Assembly: GCA_963805455.1 (NCBI GenBank)
Contig: CAWDUJ010000003.1
Location: 1 to 64,000 of the forward strand
Direction: 5' to 3'
Length of the DNA: 64,000 nucleotides
From: VRUE01 sp963805455
GTDB lineage: Bacteria; Actinomycetota; Thermoleophilia; Solirubrobacterales; 70-9
Made by a program: the position numbers and the translations under genes. The number at the start of each line of letters is the position of its first letter. The stretch's first letter is position 1. Below the pieces are notes generated by a model. The model was given only the letters and a program-made list of their open reading frames with translations, was not told where the DNA came from and ran no database searches. Shown piece by piece: positions 18,186 to 26,505 of the stretch.

Positions 18186-19034
18186 CCCGGCGATCGCCTC
18201 GGCGATCGCAACCGGCTGGTCTTCCTGGAGGAAATGCCTGGCAGGGAGGATCGTCGCCTCCCCGACCTCGAGAGCCCGCATCGCCGCCAGCCGCCGGCTC
18301 TCTCCGAGCATCCTGTCCTCGCTGCCCCAGATGACCTGGGCCGGATAGGCCCGGCCACGGAGCCCTTCGAAGTAGAAGCGCTCCTTCTCCTCGGACAGCT
18401 CGAATCCCCGCATGATCTTGAGGAAGGCGCGACCGCCGTCGACACTCCGCAGCATCTCGAAATGGGCGGCGACCTCGGCCCGCGGGACGGCGGAACGATC
18501 GGCGATCCCGGTCAGGTAGTAGATCTGGTGAAAGACGGGTTTCGGCCCCCGCAGCCAGAGCTCGCCGATGCCGCGGATCGAGAACGGATGCATCGGCCAC
18601 GGCCGGTGAAAGCTCGCGACGTCGACCAGGGTGTCGAGCGCGGTCAGCGAAAGCACCCGGCCGGGGTTGCGGACCGCCCACTCCAAGCCGACCGGGCCGC
18701 CGATGTCGTGGACGACGAGGTGGCAGCGCTCGATCCCGAGGGCGTCTATGGCGGCTCCGGCCCAGCGCCCCAGACCGCTCCAGGTGTAGTCAAACCGCTC
18801 AGGCCTTTGAGCCAGGCCGAGCCCGGGAAGGTCGAATGCGACGCCCCGAAGCCCGCGGCCAGCCAGCTCGGGAGCGAGCCGGCGGTAGAGATAGCTCGAG
18901 ACCGGGACGCCATGCATCAGCACCACGGGGTCGCCCTTTCCCACTTCGAGCACGAAACTCTCGACACCCGCCGCCGTGAATCGCCTGCCGGCGGCTTCGT
19001 GACGGGATATCGCCTCCGCAACGTCCGCCTTCAT
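18174..19034 (-). CDS. Alpha/beta hydrolase with Asp nucleophile (haloalkane dehalogenase/epoxide hydrolase type)
   Basis: A 286-residue protein with oxyanion motif LMHGVPVSSYLYR, nucleophile elbow VVHDIGGPVGLEW in which the central residue is Asp rather than Ser, and a late histidine in LPARHFLQEDQP. An Asp nucleophile is characteristic of haloalkane dehalogenases and epoxide hydrolases. The natural substrate is not predictable. The gene converges on rnz and diverges from pyrR. Confidence 0.85.
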   Translation of the reverse strand: MKADVAEAISRHEAAGRRFTAAGVESFVLEVGKGDPVVLMHGVPVSSYLYRRLAPELAGRGLRGVAFDLPGLGLAQRPERFDYTWSGLGRWAGAAIDALGIERCHLVVHDIGGPVGLEWAVRNPGRVLSLTALDTLVDVASFHRPWPMHPFSIRGIGELWLRGPKPVFHQIYYLTGIADRSAVPRAEVAAHFEMLRSVDGGRAFLKIMRGFELSEEKERFYFEGLRGRAYPAQVIWGSEDRMLGESRRLAAMRALEVGEATILPARHFLQEDQPVAIAEAIAGLVA

Positions 19035-19093
19035 CTTCGGGAGACTCGCAGGAATCGTCGCGACTCGATGCTAGGCTGAGGCCGTCCTTTAAC

Positions 19094-19113
19094 CCAGGTC
19101 CGGAGAGGCCGGG
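19094..19113 (+). promoter_or_regulatory. PyrR-binding RNA hairpin before pyrR
   Basis: The leader contains CCCAGGTCCGGAGAGGCCGGG, which folds as CCC-(A bulge)-GGTC with a CGGAGA loop closed by GGCC-GGG. The loop and bulge match the PyrR target consensus (TCCNGNGAGGC). The Shine-Dalgarno sequence (GGAAGGAG) lies immediately after it and the GTG start 12 bases further on. No terminator is visible, so repression is probably translational, as described for mycobacterial pyrR leaders. Confidence 0.75.
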
Positions 19114-19125
19114 AAGGAGCACCCA

Positions 19126-19686
19126 GTGAGCGAGAAGGTCGTGCTGGAGCGCGACGACCTGAGGCGGACGCTGCAGCGGATCGCCCATGAGATCGCCGAG
19201 AAGAACCCGGAAGCTGACGGCTTGGCGGTCGTCGGAATCCACACCCGCGGCGCCCTCCTGGCCCGCCGCCTCCACGCCCTGCTCGGCGAGCTGACCGCCG
19301 CCGCGGTGCCGATCGGCGACATCGACATCTCCTTCTACCGCGACGACGTCGGCTCGAACCAGCGCTCCTCCCAGCCCGTCGTCCACGCCTCCCACATCGA
19401 GTTCGACCTCTCGGGCCGGACCGTCATCCTCGTCGACGACGTCCTCTTTACCGGACGCACGGTCCGGGCCGCGATCGACGCACTCTTCGACTACGGACGC
19501 CCCGAGCGGGTGCAGCTCGCCGTCCTCTGCGATCGCGGCCACCGCGAGCTGCCGTTCCGACCCGACTACGTCGGCAAGAACCTGCCGACCGCACGCGGCG
19601 AGCGCGTCAACGTGCGCCTCGAGGAGGTCGACGAGGTCGACGAGGTGACCATCTCCGAGCCCCTACCGGCGGAGGCATTGACATGA
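19126..19686 (+). CDS. pyrR: PyrR: pyrimidine operon RNA-binding regulator / uracil phosphoribosyltransferase
   Basis: A 186-residue PRPP-binding protein with the signature VILVDDVLFTGRTVRAA, IGDIDISFYRDD and the basic RNA-binding surface segment GIHTRGALLARRL. It binds UMP-responsive hairpins in pyr leaders and has uracil phosphoribosyltransferase activity. First gene of the de novo pyrimidine operon. The GTG start is supported by the GGAGG-like site 8-12 bases upstream. The stop overlaps the pyrB ATG (ATGA). Confidence 0.96.
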   Translation: MSEKVVLERDDLRRTLQRIAHEIAEKNPEADGLAVVGIHTRGALLARRLHALLGELTAAAVPIGDIDISFYRDDVGSNQRSSQPVVHASHIEFDLSGRTVILVDDVLFTGRTVRAAIDALFDYGRPERVQLAVLCDRGHRELPFRPDYVGKNLPTARGERVNVRLEEVDEVDEVTISEPLPAEALT

Positions 19687-20651
19687 AGCATCTGCTCTCG
19701 ATCGAGGAACTGTCACGCGAGGAGATCGAGGCGATCCTCAATCGCGCCGAGAGCTTCGCCGAGGTCGGCCGGCGCGACATCAAGAAGGTCCCGACTCTGC
19801 GCGGACGCACCGTCGTCAGCCTCTTCTACGAGTCCAGTACCCGAACCAGCAGCTCCTTCGAGCTCGCCGCCAAGCGGCTCTCTGCCGACCTCGTCTCGGT
19901 CAAGGCCGCGGGCTCCTCGGTAGACAAGGGCGAGTCGCTGAAGGACACGATCGCGACCCTCTCCGCCTACGACCCGGCGGCGATCGTCATCCGCCATCCC
20001 CAGGCGGGGGCCGCCCAACTGGTGTCCCGCTGGTCGAGCGCCGCCGTGATCAACGCCGGCGACGGCAAGCACGAGCACCCGAGCCAGGCCCTCCTCGACA
20101 CCTTCACCCTCCGCCGCCGGCTCGGATCCCTGGAGGGCAAGCGGATCTGGATCGTCGGCGACGTCCTCCACAGCCGCGTCGCCCGTTCCAACCTGATCGC
20201 CTTCCAACGGATGGGAGCGGAGGTAACGCTCTGCGGCCCGCCGACCCTGATCCCGCGTGGGATCGAGGAGCTCGGGTGCGACGTGAGCCTCTCTCTCGAC
20301 CGACTCGAGGAGGCCGACGTCGTCTACGCCCTGCGGATGCAGCAGGAGCGGATGAGCGAGAGCTTCGTCCCCTCGCTGCGCGAGTACGCCGCCAACTTCC
20401 AGATCGACTCCCGCCGCCTCAGCCCGCGCCAGCTCCTGATGCACCCGGGGCCGGTCAACCGCGGCGTCGAGCTCTCCGGCGAGGCGCTCGACTCGCCGCA
20501 GTCGCTGGTCGCCGAGCAGGTGGCCGCCGGCCTCGTGGTCCGGATGGCGATCCTCTTCGAGCTCCTCGCCGGCCCCGACCGCAGCGAGACCGCGCCGAAG
20601 ACCGAGGGCGAGGGCTCCGACCGACCGACCCCGATCGGGCATCCAGCATGA
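19683..20651 (+). CDS. pyrB: Aspartate carbamoyltransferase catalytic chain
   Basis: A 322-residue ATCase: carbamoyl-phosphate loop YESSTRTSSSFELA, ligand loop HPSQALLDTFTLRR, and DVVYALRMQQER in the Asp domain. It joins carbamoyl phosphate and aspartate. A tail of about 20 residues (DRSETAPKTEGEGSDRPTP) extends beyond the usual end. No regulatory chain gene (pyrI) is present. Its TGA overlaps the ATG of a mini-ORF. Confidence 0.97.
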   Translation: MKHLLSIEELSREEIEAILNRAESFAEVGRRDIKKVPTLRGRTVVSLFYESSTRTSSSFELAAKRLSADLVSVKAAGSSVDKGESLKDTIATLSAYDPAAIVIRHPQAGAAQLVSRWSSAAVINAGDGKHEHPSQALLDTFTLRRRLGSLEGKRIWIVGDVLHSRVARSNLIAFQRMGAEVTLCGPPTLIPRGIEELGCDVSLSLDRLEEADVVYALRMQQERMSESFVPSLREYAANFQIDSRRLSPRQLLMHPGPVNRGVELSGEALDSPQSLVAEQVAAGLVVRMAILFELLAGPDRSETAPKTEGEGSDRPTPIGHPA

Positions 20652-20718
20652 GCGCGGAGCGAGCCAAATGAGGCATATCTGGTCATACGCGCCGCGAGCG
20701 AAGCGGGAACAGGTGTGA
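20648..20718 (+). repeat. Mini-ORF element between pyrB and pyrC, split into two overlapping ORFs
   Basis: The first ORF, MSAERAK (20648-20671), starts on the pyrB stop (ATGA). Its own TGA overlaps a second ATG, which opens a 16-codon ORF (MRHIWSYAPRAKREQV, 20668-20718). The TGA of the second ORF overlaps the pyrC GTG. The DNA keeps the flanking GAGCGAGC/GCGAGCGAAGC segments and the CATATCTGG core of the intact 23-codon copies. It has two extra bases in the middle, so one ORF became a coupled pair. Confidence 0.5.
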
Positions 20719-22067
20719 CGAGCCTCGCCGAGACCCTCGAGATCCGGCCCGGAGACCGGCCCGAGCTCGTCCTCCGGAACGCCACCGTCCTCGACCCCGC
20801 CTCCGGGATCGGGGGCGTCCACGACGTCGTCATCCGCGACGGCCACGTCGCCGAGCTGACCGATCCCGGCTCCTCGAGCGCCGGCGACGCCGAGGTCGTC
20901 GAGGCCGAGGGCCTGCACGCGTTCCCCGGCTTCTTCGACCCCCACGTCCACCTCCGCACCCCCGGCCACGAGCACAAGGAGGACGTCGAAACCGGGACCC
21001 GTGCCGCGGCGGCGGGAGGCTACTGCGGGATCCTCGCGATGGCCAACACCGAGCCCCCGGTCTCGACCCCGGCCGACGTCTCCGCCCTCCGCGAGCAGGC
21101 GGCGGCCGACGCCTCGGTCCAGGTCGGGTTCCTGGCCACGGTCACGGTCGGGATGAGGGGCGAGGAGCTGACCGAGATGGTCGCCCTGCGGGAAGCCGGC
21201 GCAATCGGCTTCACCGACGACGGGCTGCCGATCAGGAGCGCCAGGATCATGCGCCGCGCACTCCAGTACCAGCACCTCTGCGGCGGCACGATCGCCCTCC
21301 ACGAGGAGGACCCCGAGCTCTCCGGCGACGGCGTCATGCACGAGGGCCCCGTCTCCGCGGCGCTCGGCCTGGCCGGGATCCCGTCGGTCTCGGAGACGAC
21401 GATGATCGCCCGCGACGCAGCCCTCGCCGCCTACGAGGATGCCCGGATCCACGTCCAGCACCTCTCCGCGGCCGAGTCGGTCGACGTCGTTCGCGGCGCC
21501 AAGGCCGCCGGGGTGTCGATCAGCGCCGAGGCCAGCCCTCACCACCTCTGCCTGACCGACGATGAGATCCGCAGCCTCGACCCCAACCGCTTCAAGATGA
21601 ACCCGCCGTTGCGCGCCGGGAGCGACCGACAGGCGCTGATCGAGGGCCTTCGCGACGGCACGATCGAGTGCATCGCGACCGACCACGCCCCCCACCAGCC
21701 GGAGGAAAAGGAGGTCCCGTTCGAGCAGGCGGCGATGGGCGTCACCGGCCTCGAGACCGCGTTCGCCGCGATCCACACCGACCTGATCCGGCCCGGCGTC
21801 CTCGACCTGGGCCTCGTCGTCGAGCGGATGTCCGGCGGCGCCGAGCCGTTCGCCCTCGATCGTCCCTCGCTGGCTCCCGGGTCGGAGGCGAACATCGCGC
21901 TCTGCGACCTCGAGGCCGAGTGGACGGTGGGGGAGGAGGGGTTCGAGAGCCGCTCCCACAACTCCTGGTGCGACGGCCGCACCCTCACCGGCCGGATCCT
22001 GATGACGATCGCCGGCGGCCAGGTCGCCTACCGCCTACGCTCATTCTCGCTCGGGGTCGCCCAGTGA
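20715..22067 (+). CDS. pyrC: Dihydroorotase
   Basis: A 450-residue type I dihydroorotase. Metal ligands lie in PHVHLRTPGHEHKED, with ASPHHLCLTDDE, a later FKMNPPLR and the catalytic ATDHAPHQPEEK. It interconverts carbamoyl-aspartate and dihydroorotate. The likely start is GTG 20715 because it overlaps the mini-ORF stop and gives MTSLAETLEIRPGD. The end overlaps carA as GTGA. Confidence 0.96.
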   Translation: MTSLAETLEIRPGDRPELVLRNATVLDPASGIGGVHDVVIRDGHVAELTDPGSSSAGDAEVVEAEGLHAFPGFFDPHVHLRTPGHEHKEDVETGTRAAAAGGYCGILAMANTEPPVSTPADVSALREQAAADASVQVGFLATVTVGMRGEELTEMVALREAGAIGFTDDGLPIRSARIMRRALQYQHLCGGTIALHEEDPELSGDGVMHEGPVSAALGLAGIPSVSETTMIARDAALAAYEDARIHVQHLSAAESVDVVRGAKAAGVSISAEASPHHLCLTDDEIRSLDPNRFKMNPPLRAGSDRQALIEGLRDGTIECIATDHAPHQPEEKEVPFEQAAMGVTGLETAFAAIHTDLIRPGVLDLGLVVERMSGGAEPFALDRPSLAPGSEANIALCDLEAEWTVGEEGFESRSHNSWCDGRTLTGRILMTIAGGQVAYRLRSFSLGVAQ

Positions 22068-22122
22068 GCGGAGAGGGGCGAGCATCGCAATCTGATTCTC
22101 TGGGAGCCCCTCGCAGCGAACG
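22064..22122 (+). repeat. Junction element copy fused in frame to CarA
   Basis: It starts as GTGAGCG on the pyrC stop, as other copies start as ATGAGCG, then runs GGCGAGCATCGCAATCTGATT to CCCTCGCAGCGAACGC. GAGGGGC (22073-22079) can pair with GCCCCTC (22106-22112). The core CAATCTGATTCT matches the loops of the two copies inside nusA. It has no stop, so it would become the CarA N-terminus. Confidence 0.5.
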
Positions 22123-23239
22123 CTTTATTCCGGGCTACGTGCTCCTCGAGGACGGGACCCGGTTCGACGGCGAGCTCTGTGCCGACCCCGAGGCGGTCAC
22201 CGGCGAGGTTGTCTTCAACACCTCGATGACCGGCTACCAGGAGTCGGTCACCGACCCCTCCTACGCGGGCCAGATCATCGTCTTCACCTACCCGCTGATC
22301 GGCAACTACGGCGTCTCGGCCGAGGCGATGGAGTCCGACCGCGTCCACGCCCGCGGCGTCGTCATGCGCGACGCCAAGAACGGCGAGGACGTCGCCAGCG
22401 CAGAGGGCGGCTGGATCGACTGGCTGAGCGACTGCGGCATCCCTGGGATCAGCGGCGTCGACACCAGGGCGCTGGTCCGCCACATCCGCGACAGCGGCGC
22501 GATGCGCGGCGGCATCTTCGGTGCCGAGCTGGCGGATGCCGAGGCGCGCGAGCAGATCGCGGCCGAGCCCTCGATGGACGGCGCCGACCTCGCCCGCACC
22601 GTGACCCCGCCGGAGCCGATCCGCTTCGAGGGGGACGGGCCCCACGTGGTCGGGATCGACACCGGCGTCAAGCTCAACATCGTCCGCCAGCTGCGCGAGC
22701 ACGGCTGCCGCCTCACCCTGCTGCCGTGCACCCACTCGGCCGAGCAGGTCCTGGCCGAGGAGCCCGACATCGTCTTCCTCGCCAACGGCCCAGGCGACCC
22801 CGCCGCCCTCGACCACGTCGTCGACACCGTCCGCGACCTGGTCGGCGTCCGGCCGGTGTTCGGGATCTGCCTCGGACACCAGCTCCTCTGCCGCGCGATC
22901 GGCCTTGACACCTTCAAGCTCCCGTTCGGCCACCGCGGCGCCAACCACCCGGTCAAGGACCTTGCGACAGGACGGATCGACATCACCTCCCAGAACCACG
23001 GCTTCGCGGTCCGGGGGCCCGGCGGCGAGGCGAGGATCGAGGCCGACGAGCCGGTCCGCTGGGAGACCGACTTCGGCGCCGCCGAGCTCTCCCACCTCAA
23101 TCTCTACGACCGCACCGTCGAGGGCCTGGTGCTGAAGGATGTCCCCGGGGCCACCGTCCAGTACCACCCAGAGGCGGGCCCCGGACCGCACGACGCCCGC
23201 CATCTCTTCGAGGAGTTTTTGGAGTTGGCAAACCGATGA
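22064..23239 (+). CDS. carA: Carbamoyl-phosphate synthase small (glutaminase) chain
   Basis: Class I glutamine amidotransferase: catalytic Cys in GICLGHQLLCRAIG, His/Glu in VQYHPEAGPGPHD, and an N-terminal domain with EVVFNTSMTGYQESVTDPSY. It supplies ammonia to CarB. Starting at GTG 22064 adds about 25 residues (MSGEGRASQSDSLGAPRSER) that are an in-frame copy of the junction element. GTG 22139 would begin at the normal VLLEDGTRFDGELC. The junction spacing favours 22064, family length favours 22139. Confidence 0.95.
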   Translation: MSGEGRASQSDSLGAPRSERFIPGYVLLEDGTRFDGELCADPEAVTGEVVFNTSMTGYQESVTDPSYAGQIIVFTYPLIGNYGVSAEAMESDRVHARGVVMRDAKNGEDVASAEGGWIDWLSDCGIPGISGVDTRALVRHIRDSGAMRGGIFGAELADAEAREQIAAEPSMDGADLARTVTPPEPIRFEGDGPHVVGIDTGVKLNIVRQLREHGCRLTLLPCTHSAEQVLAEEPDIVFLANGPGDPAALDHVVDTVRDLVGVRPVFGICLGHQLLCRAIGLDTFKLPFGHRGANHPVKDLATGRIDITSQNHGFAVRGPGGEARIEADEPVRWETDFGAAELSHLNLYDRTVEGLVLKDVPGATVQYHPEAGPGPHDARHLFEEFLELANR

Positions 23240-23346
23240 GCGACGACGCAGCCGCCTGCGGCGGACGCGGGAGCGAGCGAGCAAGGCTCCCGGTGGTCAG
23301 GAGTGCGAGCGAGCGAGAGCAGAGCACGCGGGCGGAATATGCCTAG
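23236..23346 (+). CDS. Mini-ORF between carA and carB, divergent family member
   Basis: A 36-codon ORF whose ATG overlaps the carA TGA (ATGA) and whose TAG overlaps the carB start region by 8 bases. It begins MSDDAAACGGRGSERA and contains two GAGCGAGCGAG segments, like the SERA...SEREQ halves of other copies, but the CATATCTG core is replaced. It may be a recombined copy or an independent leader ORF. Confidence 0.4.
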   Translation: MSDDAAACGGRGSERARLPVVRSASEREQSTRAEYA

Positions 23347-26300
23347 GCGGGACGACATCCAAAAGATCCTCCTGATCGGCTCGGGGCCGATCGTGATCGG
23401 CCAGGCTGCCGAGTTCGACTACTCAGGCGTCCAGGCCTGCAAGGTCCTGCTCGAGGAGGGCTACGAGGTCGTCCTCGTCAACTCCAACCCGGCGACGATC
23501 ATGACCGACCCCGAGTTCGCGACCGCGACCTACGTCGAGCCGCTGCTGCCCGGTCCGGTGGCGAAGATCATCGAGAAGGAGCGCCCCGACGCACTGCTCC
23601 CGACCCTCGGCGGCCAGACCGCGCTCAACCTGGCGATGGCGCTGCACGAAGACGGAACGCTGGAGAAATTCGGCGTCGAGCTGATCGGCGCCGACCAGAA
23701 CGCGATCCGCCGGGCCGAGGACCGCGAGGAGTTTCGCCAGACGATGAACGAGGCCGGCCTGCGGATCCCATGGTCGATGACCGTCGGCAACCTCGGCGAG
23801 GTCGAGGCCGCGATGGCCGACGGCAGGATCACGCTGCCGGCGATCGTCCGTCCCGCCTTCACGCTCGGCGGCCAGGGCGGGGGGGTGGGGGAGACCGAGA
23901 CCGAGCTGCGCCAGGTCGTCAGCGAGGGCCTGGCCGCGAGCCCGATCAACCAGGTCCTGGTCGAGGAGTCGGTGCTCGGCTGGGGCGAGTTCGAGCTCGA
24001 GGTGATGCGCGACCGCAACGACAACGTCGTCATCATCTGCTCGATCGAGAACGTCGACCCGATGGGCGTCCACACCGGCGACTCGGTGACCGTGGCGCCG
24101 GCGCAGACCCTGAGCGACCGCCTCTACCAGGAGCTTCGCGACCAGGCGATCCGGGTCATCCGCGCGGTCGGCGTCGAGACCGGCGGCTCCAACATCCAGT
24201 TCGGCGTCCACCCGGAGACCGGCGAGATCGTCGTCATCGAGATGAACCCAAGGGTCTCGCGCTCCTCGGCGCTGGCGTCGAAGGCGACCGGTTTCCCAAT
24301 CGCCAAGATGGCGGCCAAGCTCGCCGTCGGATACGCGCTCGAGGAGATCCCAAATGACATCACCCGGGCCACGCCGGCCTCCTTCGAGCCGACGATCGAC
24401 TACGTGGTGACCAAGGTGCCGCGATTCGCCTTCGAGAAGTTCCCCGGCACCGAGGGGCGCCTTTCCACCCACATGCAGAGCGTCGGCGAGGCGATGGCGA
24501 TCGGCCGCACCTTCGGCGAGTCGTTCGCGAAGGCGATGCGATCGCGGGAGCTCGACTCCCCGGCAGAACCGCCCGACGGGGAGGAGGAGCTGCTCGAGGC
24601 GATCGCGATGCCCTCGGCCGAACGCTTCGACCTCATCCTCGAGGCCTTCCGGCGCGACCTCTCGCTCGAGGCCGTCCACGAGCGCTGCTTGGTCGACCGC
24701 TGGTTCCTGCGTGAGCTCGAGACCCTCGCCAAGGAGGGCGACGGGACCGAGGGCCTGCAGCGCACCTACAAGGCGGTCGACACCTGCGCCGCCGAGTTCG
24801 AGGCCGCGACCCCCTACTACTACTCGGGCCACGAGCGCCCGAGGCCGGGCGGAGGGGTCCCCTCCGAGGTCCGCCGCGGCGACCGCGCCTCGGTCGTGAT
24901 CCTCGGCGCCGGGCCGAACCGGATAGGCCAGGGGATCGAGTTCGACTACTGCTGCGTCCACGCCGCGATGACGGCGCGCGAGTCCGGGCGCGACGCGGTG
25001 ATGATCAACTGCAACCCGGAGACGGTCTCGACCGACTACGACACCTCCGACCGCCTCTACTTCGAGCCGCTCACGACCGAGGACGTGCTGGCCGTCTGCG
25101 AACAGGAGCGCCCCGAGGGCGTGATCGTCCAGTTCGGCGGCCAGACTCCGCTGAAGCTGGCCCGAGCCCTCGAGGAGGCCGGCGTTTCCCTCCTCGGCAC
25201 CCCGGTCGACGCGATCGACCTCGCCGAGGACCGCGGCCGCTTCGGCGCCCTCCTGCGCCGGCTCGACGTCAAACACCCTCCCTACGGAACCGCGCTCTCC
25301 GCCGACGAGGCGACGGTGATCGCCGAACAGGTCGGCTTCCCGCTGCTGGTTCGGCCCTCATACGTGCTCGGCGGCAGGGCGATGGAGATCTGTTACTCGA
25401 CCGAGAACCTGGCCGCCTACCTCGAGGCCCACGTCAAGGCCGACCAGGAGCACCCGCTGCTGCTCGACCGCTTCCTCGAGAACGCGATCGAGGTCGACGT
25501 CGACGCCCTCGCCGACGGGACCGCCGTCCACGTCGCCGGGATCATGCAGCACGTCGAGGAGGCCGGGGTCCACTCCGGCGACTCGGCCTGCGTGCTGCCG
25601 CCGATGAGCCTCGGCGAGGAGATGCTGGACGAGATCCGCGAGACGACCACCCGGATCGCGCTCGAGCTCGGGGTGATCGGCCTGATCAACATCCAATACG
25701 GGGTCGCCGGCGGCGAGCTGTATGTGATCGAGGCCAATCCGCGCGCCTCCCGCACCGTCCCCTTCGTCTCGAAGGCGACCGGGACGCCGCTGGCGAAAGT
25801 GGCCGCGAGGCTGATGCTGGGGGAGAAGCTGGCCGACCTGCAGCTGCCCGATCCCCCCTCCGACTTCGTCAGCGTCAAGGAGGCGGTCCTGCCCTTCGCC
25901 AGGTTCGCCGGCGCCGACTCGGTGCTCGGGCCGGAGATGAAGAGCACCGGCGAGGTGATGGGCATCGCCACCGACTTCCCGACCGCGTTCGGGAAGGCGC
26001 AGGAGGCGGCCGGTGTCTCGCTGCCCTCGGAGGGGGCCGTCTTCATCACCGTCACCGACACCGACAAGCCGGCGGCGACCCAGCTCGCGACCCGGTTCCA
26101 CGACATGGGCTTCGAGGTGATCGCCACCGGCGGGACGGCGCAGTCGATCACCTCGATGGGCGTGCCGGTGACCCGGATCAACAAGCTGAGCGAGGGCAGC
26201 CCGAACGCGATCGACCTGCTCCGCGAACGGCGCTGCGACCTTGTCATCAACACCCCGACCGGCTCCGGCGCCCGCGCCGACGGGCACGCGATCCGAACCG

Positions 26301-26458
26301 CGGCCGTCCGCCACGGCATCCCCTGCGTGACGACGATGACCGGGGCCTCGGCGGCCGTGAGGGCGATCGCTGCCCGGATGGAGGAGGACGCCGAGGTGCT
26401 CTCGCTCCAGGAGATACACAGATCTTCCGCGGCCTCCTCTGCTCCCGCGGATGCCTGA
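23339..26458 (+). CDS. carB: Carbamoyl-phosphate synthase large chain
   Basis: About 1039 residues, full length. Two ATP-grasp synthetase halves are visible: IVIGQAAEFDYSGVQACK and GPNRIGQGIEFDYCCVH, each followed by EMNPRVSRSSALASK-type and EANPRASRTVPFVSK-type motifs. The C-terminal MGS-like allosteric domain is present (FEVIATGGTAQSI, NTPTGSGARADG). It makes carbamoyl phosphate from bicarbonate, ammonia and two ATP. The ATG at 23339 gives MPRRDDIQKILLIGSGP, a standard start. Its last codons lie inside the hairpin element at 26427-26505. Confidence 0.97.
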   Translation: MPRRDDIQKILLIGSGPIVIGQAAEFDYSGVQACKVLLEEGYEVVLVNSNPATIMTDPEFATATYVEPLLPGPVAKIIEKERPDALLPTLGGQTALNLAMALHEDGTLEKFGVELIGADQNAIRRAEDREEFRQTMNEAGLRIPWSMTVGNLGEVEAAMADGRITLPAIVRPAFTLGGQGGGVGETETELRQVVSEGLAASPINQVLVEESVLGWGEFELEVMRDRNDNVVIICSIENVDPMGVHTGDSVTVAPAQTLSDRLYQELRDQAIRVIRAVGVETGGSNIQFGVHPETGEIVVIEMNPRVSRSSALASKATGFPIAKMAAKLAVGYALEEIPNDITRATPASFEPTIDYVVTKVPRFAFEKFPGTEGRLSTHMQSVGEAMAIGRTFGESFAKAMRSRELDSPAEPPDGEEELLEAIAMPSAERFDLILEAFRRDLSLEAVHERCLVDRWFLRELETLAKEGDGTEGLQRTYKAVDTCAAEFEAATPYYYSGHERPRPGGGVPSEVRRGDRASVVILGAGPNRIGQGIEFDYCCVHAAMTARESGRDAVMINCNPETVSTDYDTSDRLYFEPLTTEDVLAVCEQERPEGVIVQFGGQTPLKLARALEEAGVSLLGTPVDAIDLAEDRGRFGALLRRLDVKHPPYGTALSADEATVIAEQVGFPLLVRPSYVLGGRAMEICYSTENLAAYLEAHVKADQEHPLLLDRFLENAIEVDVDALADGTAVHVAGIMQHVEEAGVHSGDSACVLPPMSLGEEMLDEIRETTTRIALELGVIGLINIQYGVAGGELYVIEANPRASRTVPFVSKATGTPLAKVAARLMLGEKLADLQLPDPPSDFVSVKEAVLPFARFAGADSVLGPEMKSTGEVMGIATDFPTAFGKAQEAAGVSLPSEGAVFITVTDTDKPAATQLATRFHDMGFEVIATGGTAQSITSMGVPVTRINKLSEGSPNAIDLLRERRCDLVINTPTGSGARADGHAIRTAAVRHGIPCVTTMTGASAAVRAIAARMEEDAEVLSLQEIHRSSAASSAPADA

Positions 26459-26505
26459 AGAAACAGATATGGACAGGCATCCGCTCCCGCGTCCGGGGGC
26501 CGCGG
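26427..26505 (+). repeat. Palindromic junction element spanning carB stop and pyrKD start
   Basis: The outer stem is CCGCGGCC (26427-26434) with GGCCGCGG (26498-26505). The inner stem is GCGGATGCCTG (26447-26457) with CAGGCATCCGC (26474-26484), 11 bp, with a 16-nt loop containing CAGATATGGA, the complement of TCCATATCTG. The carB TGA and pyrKD ATG are inside it. A second copy at 51323-51400 has a different but still fully paired inner stem. Confidence 0.8.

Noticed and set aside
19713..21959. Long minus-strand ORF across pyrB and pyrC
   Set aside because: High GC gives long antisense open frames. Codon-position GC and protein motifs support only the plus-strand genes. The same applies to antisense frames over carB, infB, pyrKD and the window's other large genes.
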